The translations under genes and the position numbers were made by a program. Source: Scenedesmus sp. ARA3 (Eukaryota; Chlorophyta; Chlorophyceae; Sphaeropleales; Scenedesmaceae). From it: a stretch of 64,000 nucleotides of DNA. The notes beneath the pieces are model-generated. The model did not search any database and was not told the origin of the DNA. It worked only from the letters and a program-made list of their open reading frames with translations. Below are positions 1 through 10,187 of this stretch, piece after piece. Where the stretch lies: assembly GCA_004335835.1 (NCBI GenBank), contig RWJK01000253.1:23793-87792 (forward strand). Direction: 5' to 3'. How positions within the stretch are numbered: position 1 is the first letter of the stretch; every line of letters begins with the position of its first letter.

Positions 1-143
1 TGGCAGTGCAGCAGGTGCTGCTCAGATGCTAAGCAGTCAACAGGCTGGTACCTGCATCCGCAGAACTGTGGTGTGCTTGCTGCCAGCAATGTGCTGAATG
101 CAAAGCCGCTACTCCTGACTACCAGCTGGTTGCTGTCTTACAG

Positions 144-836
144 GAGAAAGGCAGCTACAAGGCGGCTTTCAGCCAACTGCGTGACTTGAAGGGCGAGATT
201 GAGCACCTGCAGCTGCTGCTGGAGCAGAGCAGGCAGAGGCTGCAGCGGGACTTCCAGCAGTGGCTGGGCATGGTGGCACGGCAGCAGCAGGAGCACCAGC
301 AGCAGCAGCAAGGGCAGCAGCAGCCGCTGCTGCCGCACCAGCAGCAGCAGGGCATTGCACAGCAGGCCTTTGAGCCACAAGCTGACCAACAGCAGCTGTC
401 AAGCCTCAGGCAAGCAGGGCAGCAGCAGCAGCAGGACGCTGGCAGCAAGCCAGTCAGCATCGCGAGCAACAGACCAAGCAGTGCTAGGCTGCGCGAATCC
501 AGCAGCAGCAGGGGCGGTGGACCTCGCTCTGACAGCGCTGCTGGCAGCCTGCACAGGTCAGTCAGCCAGCGGCAGACACCCAGCAGCAACGGAGCTGTGC
601 TCGGCTCTGTGCTCGGCTCTGAGAAGAGCACAGGGCCTGGCAGTGCTGCTGCTGTGCTTTTGGGGCGGTCAAGCAGCCTAGCTGGGCGGCCTGGCAAATC
701 CCTGGACCTGTCGCAGGTTGACCCCCAGGTGCTGCAGGCTGCCGCACCGCACCTCACAGGCAACGCTGCAGCTGATGAAGACATCATCAAATTTTACGAG
801 GCACGAGCGAAATTGCTGCAAAAACTGGGACAGTAG
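144..836 (+). CDS. Kinesin-9-like protein, C-terminal exon (5' part outside window)
   Basis: Last exon of a plus-strand gene that begins before the window. It starts after a pyrimidine-rich acceptor ending TTACAG at 143 and runs open to TAG at 834-836, giving 230 residues. The first ~40 residues form a helical segment with the pattern L-x-x-LK-x-EI-x-x-LQ-LLLE-x-x-R-x-RLQ-x-DF-x-x-W. The last 20 end in DEDIIKFYEARAKLLQKL. Both patterns resemble, from memory, the tail of kinesin-9 (KIF6/KIF9) motors, which act in the axoneme. The middle is Gln- and Ser-rich low complexity built on CAG repeats (about 285-440). No motor domain lies in the window, so the family call rests on the tail alone. It could instead be another axonemal coiled-coil protein. 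That this is a genuine coding exon is more certain than its name. Confidence 0.5.
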   Translation, partial: EKGSYKAAFSQLRDLKGEIEHLQLLLEQSRQRLQRDFQQWLGMVARQQQEHQQQQQGQQQPLLPHQQQQGIAQQAFEPQADQQQLSSLRQAGQQQQQDAGSKPVSIASNRPSSARLRESSSSRGGGPRSDSAAGSLHRSVSQRQTPSSNGAVLGSVLGSEKSTGPGSAAAVLLGRSSSLAGRPGKSLDLSQVDPQVLQAAAPHLTGNAAADEDIIKFYEARAKLLQKLGQ

Positions 837-1668
837 TGATGCACAAGTAGGCCTGGGAACAGCATGTTGACGTTGGCCATGCATGACCCCAGTTGTGACA
901 AAATGGGATGATCCTTGGGTCAGGCCTGTGCATCTGCATCTCATCAGGCTGTGCTGCCCAATCAAACAATATACCTGTTTTCTTCTCATCAAAAGGGTGC
1001 TCGCGTTGTGGTCTGCCCTTTTACAACTTCTTGCTAAGCAGGGGCTCAGGTCTTGACTGAGTTCCATGGATCGTCACCAGTGAACTTGTGCCGTGCACTG
1101 TTGCTTTGCTGCTCGCGTTGATTGTCTTGCTGTTCATTCTGTTCTTTGAGGCGATTCCACGGCTTTGTACGCACAGCCGCAGCAGCATGTCACTCACACA
1201 GAAGAACCTGCTGCAGAGGCACAGCACCCCTGTCGTGCAAAGCCGTGTCTCTAGGCCCCTGTCCGTTCGGTGCAGAAGTGCAGCAGTGGACCAGGCCTCT
1301 TCCGGCAAGGTGCGCACCAGGAAGGCACATAATGTTTGCTGATCAAGTGCACAGCAAGCAGTGTTGTGCATCTTGTACAACTTCGAGAGTTTCCTGTAAT
1401 AATAATGGCAATGATCAGCAATAGTGTGCGCCAGCACATCATAGGCTGCTGCTGCTGCCCCGAAACCAGCACTGTCTGGGCCCAGCAAGCCTTGCTGTGA
1501 TGCATCTCATTCCGGAGCGGCCTTACATTGTTTTAGCAATGACTGAACTGCCGGCTGCGATGGCCAGCTGGCAGCTGCTGGCCAGGGGCATCGTTCTTGC
1601 TTGCAACTGCCATGTGATTTGCTGCCTGCTTCCTGTTGCCACTGCTGTTGCTGCTCATGTCTTGTTAG
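837..1668. other. 3'UTR of the kinesin-like gene and 5' region of 6PGL
   Basis: No convincing coding exon was seen here. A TGTAA signal at 1395-1399 on the plus strand would end the upstream transcript near 1415. The rest holds the promoter and 5' exon(s) of the 6-phosphogluconolactonase gene. The tract ending TCTTGTTAG at 1668 looks like a 3' splice site, so a 5' exon probably lies within 1416-1650, but I could not fix it. Confidence 0.5.
1395..1399 (+). terminator. TGTAA poly(A) signal for the kinesin-like gene
   Basis: TGTAA is the usual green-algal polyadenylation signal. It lies about 560 bases after the stop at 836 and before the next gene on the same strand. Confidence 0.45.
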
Positions 1669-3151
1669 GTCAAGTTCAACGTCATCCCTAACAACGGGCA
1701 GTGGGAGACTGGTGTCCCCCCTGTTATGGGAGCTCACCTCATGGCGTCAGGAACAGTTGCACCCATCTCAACCTCGTCAGGTACTGCCAACAGCAGCAGC
1801 AGCAGCAGCAGGCAACTGCAACACAACCACCTGCCTCCCAACCTTGCAGTATTTCAGCAGCAGTATTTCAGCAGCTTATGACATCAGGTAGTACCATGCT
1901 GCAGCCGCTGCTGCTGCAGCAGCAATAGCACAAGCTGTGTTCAACAGCTTGGGTTCAACAGCTGCACCTGCACAGCACGTACAGCACAACATGAAAACTG
2001 GTGCGCCTCAACACTGCATTGCTCCTGCCCCTCATGCACCATGCAGGTGCTGGCGTTGGCGTTGAGCCGCACCAGTTCCAGTACCCTGGGGAGAGCAATG
2101 CACAGGTTGTGGTGTACGCCACAGGCAAGAACGCAGCAGCTGGCCTGGCCAAGTCTGTGACGGAGGCAGCAGCAGCAGCCATCAAGGAGAAGGGCAGCTT
2201 CACACTGGTGCTGTCAGGTGGGCGCACGGCAGGCGGCCAGCAGCAGCTGCCACAGCACTTGCACAGCAGCAACGCATGCGGGGGCTGTTACTGGAACATG
2301 TGAGAGCCATGCAGCAGCAGTTGCAGTTGGGGGAGTGGCACACATGATTTACACCACTCCAGCAACCGTGTCAGTGCAGCAACGCCTTGTCCTGTCCTGC
2401 TCTTGCTGTGGCCTTGCTGCACTTTCGTCTGTTGTAAACCTTCTGGCGCTCCGCCGCCCGCGCTGCTGTCGCCCCTCACCCAACCCCAGGCGGCTCCTTG
2501 ATCGGCATGCTGTCCAGCATCGCCGACGTGCGCGGCATCGACTTTAGCAAGTGGTGGGTCTTCTTCGTGGACGAGCGCAACGTGCCGCTCTCCAGCGCAG
2601 ACAGCAACTACAAAGGCGCACAGGAGGCGCTGCTTGGCCGCGTGGGCATCCCAGCAGACCAGGTCTTTGCCATCCAGGAAGGGCTCACTGTCAGCCAGGC
2701 AGCCACCAACTATGAGGGCAGGCTGCTGAGCCTGCCTGCTTCCGTGCTGCCCCGCACAGCAGATGGATCCATGCCGGTGTTTGACCTCATCCTGCTGGGC
2801 ATAGGGCCAGATGGTCATGTGGCATCACTCTTCCCCAATGCGCCGGAGGCAGCTGTTACTAGCGGCTGGGTGCTGCCAGTGAGCAACTCGCCCAAGCCGC
2901 CACCCGAGCGCATCACCTTCTCGCTGCCGGCTATTAATGCGGCCAAGGAGGTGGCGGTGGTGGCGGTGGGCGAGAGCAAGGCGGAGATTGTGCAGCGCGC
3001 GCTGGAGGTGCAGGCGCTGCCTGGAGCGCTGCCGGCGCAGCTGGTGCGCCCCAGCAGCGGCAAGCTGCGGTGGGTGCTGGACAGCATGTCGGCGCAGCAC
3101 CTGGCGCTGGAGGAGTGGGAGAGCGGCAAGGGCTTCCCCCGCAACAAGTGA
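1669..3151 (+). CDS. PGL: 6-phosphogluconolactonase
   Basis: Hydrolyses 6-phosphoglucono-lactone to 6-phosphogluconate, step two of the oxidative pentose phosphate pathway. Exons: 1669-1780 (coding at least from ATG 1726), 2047-2217 and 2490-3151; phases close (1,1) and give 295 residues from ATG 1726. Family marks are the phosphate-binding LSGGSLIGML split across the second intron, then WWVFFVDERNVP, then GIGPDGHVASLFPN, then the C-terminal KLRWVLD region. Length fits the single-domain DevB/SOL family. The reading frame stays open upstream of ATG 1726 to an apparent acceptor at 1668, so a longer N-terminus, perhaps a plastid transit peptide, is possible; I could not place its exon. The downstream neighbour on the opposite strand converges on it. 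Confidence 0.92.
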
Positions 3152-4158
3152 TCGGTGAAGTTGCAAGGGTGTGGCGGTTGGGTTGCTGGAGTTGTGTCGG
3201 GCGGCGGCGGCAGCGGCGCAAGTGGCGGCAGCGGCAGCTGCAGTGTGGCTGCACTGCGTGCATTTCTTGGCTGTTGTATCTATCTATGACGTGGTGCTGA
3301 TGTCATGCATGGTTGCTTTGCAGCGCAAGTTGCAGTGCTGGATCTTACCTGAAAGTATTGCGTCTGCGCAAGTACAGATGGCATGCCTGCGCAGGCTGTG
3401 CAGTTTCTAGTGCGGTGTCACATCTCTTGATTGACAGCTGCAGCTATCAGCTGCTAGTGGCTGCGGCAGGGGTCGTGTTTGGCAGGCACTGCGACTGTTT
3501 ACGATGTTGTAGTGTTCCAGGACCACAACATACCAGGAGATTGCTGCTGGCATGATGCCGTTGAATGGCAAGTTGCTGCATGTGGGTTGTTCGCTTCCTT
3601 TGTATTCTACTGCTTGCCTCCATGCTGATGCCAGAACAGCGCAGGTGGTGCGTGGCTTAGCTTGCACGCTGCCCGATTGGGGTACCCCGGTGTACCACTC
3701 GTGGCATTCCTAGCAGTGTGTGCCATGAGCTGCAGTGCATTGCCGGGTGTTGCTTGACGTCATGTGGCTTTGTGTAAACATGTAATCGGTTGTTGTGAAG
3801 CCTTTACAACTAGGGTGCCTATAAACACCAACCAAATAGCACGGATATCTGAAATGGGCAGCGTCTGCATCACTTGCTACAGCCCTTCGCCAAGCTGAGC
3901 AGCTTACTGTCTATTGAACTCCATGCTGTGAAGTGCTTTGTGAGTGACACCAGGGTCGATTGACAGGGCCTGCAACTCCTTACTAGGGGGCTGTTGTGAG
4001 CAGCAAGTGTCTAGCAAGACAATATGCAGGAGCAGCTGCAAGCACACCTTTGCTGCACAGCAGATCCTACACAGTGCATCATGTTGACGCCAGCTCTCTT
4101 AGGTCCTCTGCGCACATGTACAATGCAAATATATGTAATCTATCTGTCTACAGCTGCC
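3152..4158. other. Convergent 3'UTRs of 6PGL (+) and the giant protease (-)
   Basis: No coding exon seen. Plus-strand TGTAA motifs at 3773-3777 and 3781-3785 and a minus-strand TGTAA (TTACA at 3804-3808) sit within 36 bases of one another. The two convergent transcripts therefore probably end against or across each other near 3780-3825. Confidence 0.55.
3773..3808. terminator. Abutting bidirectional poly(A) signals
   Basis: Two TGTAA on the plus strand (3773, 3781) and one on the minus strand (3804-3808). They are the natural 3' ends for 6PGL (stop 3151) and the minus-strand protease (stop 4159). Confidence 0.5.
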
Positions 4159-7100
4159 CTACAACAGATCGGAAGGCTGACCGTCCTTGCTGGAACCTGG
4201 CGACTCGCCGCGCCAGGCCCTGAAGGACATCACCCGTGCACCTGATGCTGCCTGCGCCTGCCAGGGGTGCTGCCGCTGCTGCTGCTGCTGTGCTGGCAAC
4301 TGCAGTTGGCTGCTCTGCTCAGCACCCAAACCCTCAACGCCGCTGTGCTGGCGCGACATTTCTAGATCAGACGGCAATGACGGCAGGTGCTCCAGCGAGA
4401 CATGCACGGCACCAGGAGTCCCTGGCTGGGAGGCTGCTGCTGCTGCTGTGTGGCCAGCAGCCACCCCTCGCTGCGCAGCCTGCCAGGCAGCAGCACTGCT
4501 TTGAACATGATGGCTGCCGCCGCCTGTGCTCTGCCACGAGCCTGGCAGCATGCGGGGGCTGCTGCCTGGCGACAGCAGCAGCCCTGTGCCGCTGCCAGCA
4601 CGGGGCCCCAGCCCTGACGCTGCTGCCGTGCTCACTGGCAGGCGTAGCACCATGGACGGTGCTCGGCCAGCAACAGCCTGACCAGGACCTGCACCTGCTG
4701 CAGCTGCAGCGACGGATGAAGAGCCAGCAGGTGCAAAAGGGTTAAATGCTGCTGCTGCTGCTGCTGCTGGTGCTGCAGCCTCGTGCTGTGCCTGTTCCTC
4801 TGCTGCAGCGTCCTCTGGCAGTGCTGCGCTGGAGAGTGCTGCCAGTGGTGCCATGCCGCCAGGTGTGCTGGGGTCCCTGGACCAGCTGCCATCCATGCTG
4901 GTGGGGTTGCTGGGGCTGAACCAGCGCTCCATGCGATGGCCAAAGTGCTCAACAGCGTTCCTGCAGCGCAGAGATATACACCGCTTGTCTGCTCAAGTCA
5001 CAACATGGTATTAGGATCTGTTGATGATCTGTGTCTGCCATGGTGGCAGGTGCTATCTGCACATTGGCCTGCATCAAGCCTGAAGCAGCGCAAGGTGTAC
5101 ATGTCCGCAGCACTTCACATGCCAAAGGATAGCCCTGTAGTGTGCAAATGATGTCAATGCAGTCACAACTGTGTGTCACGCATTGTGCTGCCCACCTGTT
5201 GGTTGCGTCATGGCCTGACAGCGGCGTTGCCACAAACTCCGGCACGCGGCCTGCCTCGCTGCGCTGCTGCAGCGGCCTAGCCCCGGGCTCTGAGGGCGAG
5301 CGCCTGCCCCTGGCCTGCGCCAGCACATGTGCAGGGGCCAAGGGGCTGCTGCTTGACGCAAGTGTTGCCTGGTAGTCTGCGCGCGTGACCCAGCTAGGCA
5401 CTCGTGGCATGCCTGCCGCATCAGCAGAGGCAGGCTGACGCAAGGCAGCACCTGCAGCAAAGGATGCTGCTTGGCCGGGATGGACTGCTGCAGCAGCGCC
5501 ACTGCCGCCGCTGCTGCTGTTGGCGGCTCCTCCAAGCCTGGACAGCCCGCTGCTGCTGCCCTGTGCTGCTCCACCTCTCTGCCAGCCATCCACTGCAGCT
5601 ACAGCGGCAGCTGCTGCTGCGCCTGCGCCGCTGTTGGAGCGCATGTCTGTGCGCGTCTTGATGCGTGCCAGCCGTGGCATACCTGGCATGCCCAAACTCA
5701 AAGGCGAGGCCGCTGCTGCTGCTGCTGCTGCAGCCCCGCTGTCTGACGAAGGCCCTGCCCCAGCCAGCAGTGGTGCTGCATCATCAACAGCAGCCAGCCC
5801 TCCCGCATCCCTTGCGCTGCCTGCTGCCACGCCATCTGCACCAGCCAGCGGCAGCTCAGCATCTGCCCTGCCAAACTCAGGGGTAATCTGGCTGGAGTCC
5901 AGCTCCTCATCAAGGCCTGCAAGCTCCGAGCCTGCCATGCTGCCACGCAGCAGGCCATCGCCCTCATCATCCGCAAACCGCATGCGCTCGTAGCCGCTGC
6001 CCGCACTCGTCAGCCGGCTGACACTGCTGGACACCGCACGTGCAATGCCGCTGCCAGCTTCGGACACGCCTCGCTGGATGCTGCCGTACACCTCTGATAG
6101 CCGCTTAGCAACCGCGCCAGCAGCCGAGGGCCGTGCTGCCTGCTCCACTCCTCCACCAAGGCTGCTGTACACGCTGCCACCTGCAGTGGTGCGTCTCTGC
6201 CCCAGCATCTGGGATAAACGGTTTTTGGTTGGGGAGGGTGGCAGCTCAGGTCCATCAGCCTCCTCAAGCATGTTGGACCTGAGGGCAGTAGCACAGGCGG
6301 CGGCAGCCACGAAAGTAGCAGCACAATCATGAGCTACGAATAGCCATGACAAGCAGCATGCAGGCGCTGGCAACGTGCTGTTTTGGTGGATGAGCTGTCC
6401 CTGCATGCACATCACTGTCGGGAACATTGAAAGCAACCCCACAGCCACAGCAGCAGACAGATCCAGTCTCGAGACTGCCTAGCAGCCAGCTCAACCGGAA
6501 GCGACATGGGAGCTGAAGACAGTTGTCGCGCAGAGGTGCTGCCTCACCTGATGGCCTTGAGCAGGTCCCCATCACCGCCCTCAGCCTCTGCCCCAGCGCC
6601 CCCGAGTGTGTAGCGGTGCCGCAAGGATGGGCGCTGCGCACACCACAACACAGCAGCGGTGGCAGCGGCAACACCGTATTGCAGTAGAGTTTTGTATCAC
6701 CTGGCTACTAACAAACCACTGCAATAGATGCCCCGGCCAGGCAGATTTTGTGCAGCCGTTGATGTCGTCGTTAAGCCACAAGCAGGCAGGCACCGGCCAA
6801 GCAGCAGCCACGTGCTTTGCATCACCCTGCCGAATGCTTATCCGCACCTTGCTCCATGCTGCAGCGTCCTCAATGCCTCCCGCATGGCTCCTGCGCCTGG
6901 GCTTGCCAGTCAGCTCCAGCTCAACATCCAGCAGGTGCTTCTTGCTGACGCTGGTGTCAGGAGGCGCTGCGGCAGCGCTGTCGATTGTTGCAGCACGCAT
7001 GGCATGCGCCAGCCGCCGCAGGGCCACGACTGGCTTTGGCACGCGGCCCAGGGCCAGCCAGCGCCACAGCACCCACACCAAGCTGCCCAGGGCAGCTGCG

Positions 7101-10100
7101 CCAGTCACAGTGCCGATGACTAGGAGGGTGAGGCCTGCAGGAAGGTAGCAAGCCGGCAGCATGTCAGGCATCCAGTTTGGACGACAGAGCAAGGATTGCT
7201 GCTGTGTGGAGTTCTGATTGTGCGGTGGCGCGGCCACAGCAATTGCGGTGTATGCAATGTGTATGGCGCTGTGTTTAGTGGAATGCATAAGCATGTTAAA
7301 CTGGCAGGCAGGCAGCATGCAGGCCGCTGGGACCAGTAGCTTTCTAGCAGCCCTAAGTTCCACTGCACCTGCAAAATTGTCATCTCCCTCGAGGGTGAGA
7401 GGGTCAAAGATGTTGCGGCCCTGCAAGCACAGAGTGCAGCCAACAGCCAGAGCAGCACACCGTTACGCACAAATTGAACATGCAGCAAGCCTCTGCCCCG
7501 CGCCTTTCCAGTGGACCAGTCTGACGCACTGCCAAAACAAGCTGCAGCTACAACACAAATTGCTGCAGCAACAGCCACAGCTCCAGTGCTGTGACGCTGC
7601 CATGAGCTGCTGACAACAACGGCTTGCTTGTCACCTTGATGTATTGCGGCACACAGCGGCCCTTGTGAGGCCAAAAGCCTGCAAGGCACTGCTCACACGC
7701 GTCCCCGCCATACCTGCAGCAAGTGCAGCACACACGTGTCGCACTTGATTGCGGCAGAGCAGCAGTCTAATGCTGGCATGGGAACAAATCTCGTCTCAAG
7801 TCATCGTAGTATTACGAGCAGACAACGCTGCACTGCCTGCAAGCTTCAGCCAGCTTGCCAGCGCTCAGCTCACCCAGTGAAGCAGTCGCAGACGCGCTGG
7901 CTGCGGATGCACCTGCCGTTGCCGCCACACTCGGCTGCCCTGTCACCCACAGGCCCCAGGGGTGCTGGGCACATGGAGAAGCTCAAGGGGCAGTCCTGCA
8001 GGTGAGGTTTAGTGCACACCACTGTTAGCTTGACAGGTTGAGCCAGCACAAGCTGGTACAGCCTGTGTATCTTCATGGGACAGCGCCTGTACAATCGATG
8101 CCATTCTCTTGTCGTGCCATCCTCTTGTCTTGCAGCTGCCGTTGCCACCCTGTGATGACTGGCAAAGGCCAGGCTTTCATGATGGTTGCCGCACCGGCCT
8201 GCAATGCTGTGTGAGCTGGCGATGCTAGTGCTGGCAAGCCGCCTCCCACCCGCCCCGCATCTCACCTGGGGACATGGAGCAGCAGCCTCTTTGATCGCCT
8301 CAGCAGCAGCATTCAGCAATGCCCGCTCCCCAACCTCGCACAGCCCGTTGCCACACACACCCAGCCGCTGCACGAGCAGCACCTCCTGCAGCTGCAGCTC
8401 TGCACTGCCGTCACCAGCCGGTGCCTGCCCTGGATCCGTTTGCAGCAGCAGCTCGGACACTAGGGCATAGCCAAGCTGCAGCACACCCATGCCTTCAGCA
8501 CCAGCATTGGTTCCAAACGAGCTGCCAGCATTGCTGGGCAACGCCACTGACACTTCTACCATAGCGGCTTGCCAACCACTTGCAAGCACTGCTGCTGCCT
8601 GCAGGCGTCTGGCACTGCTAGGTTCAGCAGCGGCTGCATTGTCTGGTGCTGTTTGCTGTCTTGCGCTGCTCTCTGAACTGCAAATACTGCTGCTAATGAA
8701 TAAGCTGTTATCCTCAGACTGCCGTGGGCAGAGGCTGCTGTGTTCTGGCGGTGCTGCTGTGCTGGGGTCAACCTCATCAACTGACAGCAAATGCCTGCTT
8801 GGCAGCAGCTGGTTTGCTGCTGCGGCTGTCAGAGCCCACTTTGCGGACACTTGCAGCACCTGCAACTGCTGCTGCATGGCTGCTGCTGCCTGCACTTGCT
8901 GGTATGCTGACTGCAGCATTGTCACCAAGCCTGCACGCCAAGTGCTCGATGCAGCTGCTCCAGGGGTGATGTCTGTGTTGTTCGGCAGCTGCATCAGCAG
9001 GCGCAGGTGCAAGCTGCAGCTGGTGCTGTCACCATCACAGACACCACACTCGTCAACGGCGCCAGACAGGCAACACGTGCCAAGCGCATCCAGCACAGAG
9101 CTGCAACAGGCCCCCTGCACAGCAGCAGCAGAAGCAGCAGCAGCGACTTTCTCAGACTGAGCAGATGCAATGCAGAGAACTCCCATTAAGCACAGCACCG
9201 CCATGGCATGAAGTTACTGCTCCGTACTGCATGAGACTGCCTCAGCACACAGGCACACAAAGTGCATGCATCGCTGCGCCACTGTCTAACGTTTCGAGCG
9301 CCCAGATGCCGCCGCCCTGCCAGCCAGCAGAACTCAATCATCATCATCATGTCCACATTTAGCCAGCAGCACTCACTGTGATGTCCACCGTCCAGCTGCT
9401 GCCGCCACACTTGCCGCACTTGTCCACCCGCCCCGCTGCACACCAGGCTCCCCAGCTGTCAAGCACAGCCCCATCATCGCAGCAGGCGCCTTGCACATCC
9501 AGCACGCCGCTGGCACAGCACTTATCTGACTTTGTCATGACGCCAGCACAGCTGTCGGGCACCTCGCAGAACTGCCCATGCCAGCCAGCCTCACATTGGC
9601 AGCCGTTCATGGTGCAGCTGCCGTGGCCAGCGCAGTCCTGTGCTGCAAACGCTGTGTCGGCTACAAAGCCGGGCCTGCAGATTGCCGACTGTGAGAGCTG
9701 CAAGCAGGTGACTGACTTTGCGGGCGGCGCTGACTTGCAGCGTGACTCATCTACTGGGGATGTGCTGGTGCCATGGCTGCTGACGCAGTGGACGGACCTG
9801 CTGGCATGGCCAAAGCTGGCATCGCCACCACAAGTGCTCCAAGCAGACACCTGGTACAGCAGCAGTGGTGCATTGCAATAAAGGCACATCCCAGAGTTTG
9901 CCGCTCACAGCGTAACAGTGTACCATGCACAGGAAACAGCGGCTGCTGGCTGAGGCATTGGAAGGTAGCCATGGCAGGTAGGGCGGTGATAACAACCCAG
10001 CAAGAGTGTTGTATGTCATTGCCGCAGCGGGCAGCACCCCACCTTCCAGGTGTGCAGGAGGCACGGCCGGCTGGCGCACTCTGCTGTCAGCAGCTCGCTT

Positions 10101-10151
10101 GGCACACCACCCAGGCTCTTGATGCACTGCTGCTCTGACACAGCGTCCCCT

Positions 10152-10187
<36 letters not shown>

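Noticed and set aside
155..790. Minus-strand ORF of 211 residues opposite the first exon
   Set aside because: Shadow frame of the CAG-rich kinesin-tail exon; its Cys/Leu-rich composition is what reverse-read CAG repeats give.
1497..1691. ORF upstream of 6PGL as its first exon
   Set aside because: A donor keeping phase 0 (after CAT near 1612) can be imagined, but the peptide lacks transit-peptide character and the donor is weak. The true 5' exon is left open.
7870..9204. A separate minus-strand gene starting at ATG 9204 with its own signal peptide
   Set aside because: Only ~155 bases separate it from the stop of the read-through frame of the preceding exon, with no minus-strand TGTAA between, and the acceptor CTCAG inside it joins both sides in phase 0. 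One gene is simpler. Kept as an isoform idea in the findings.
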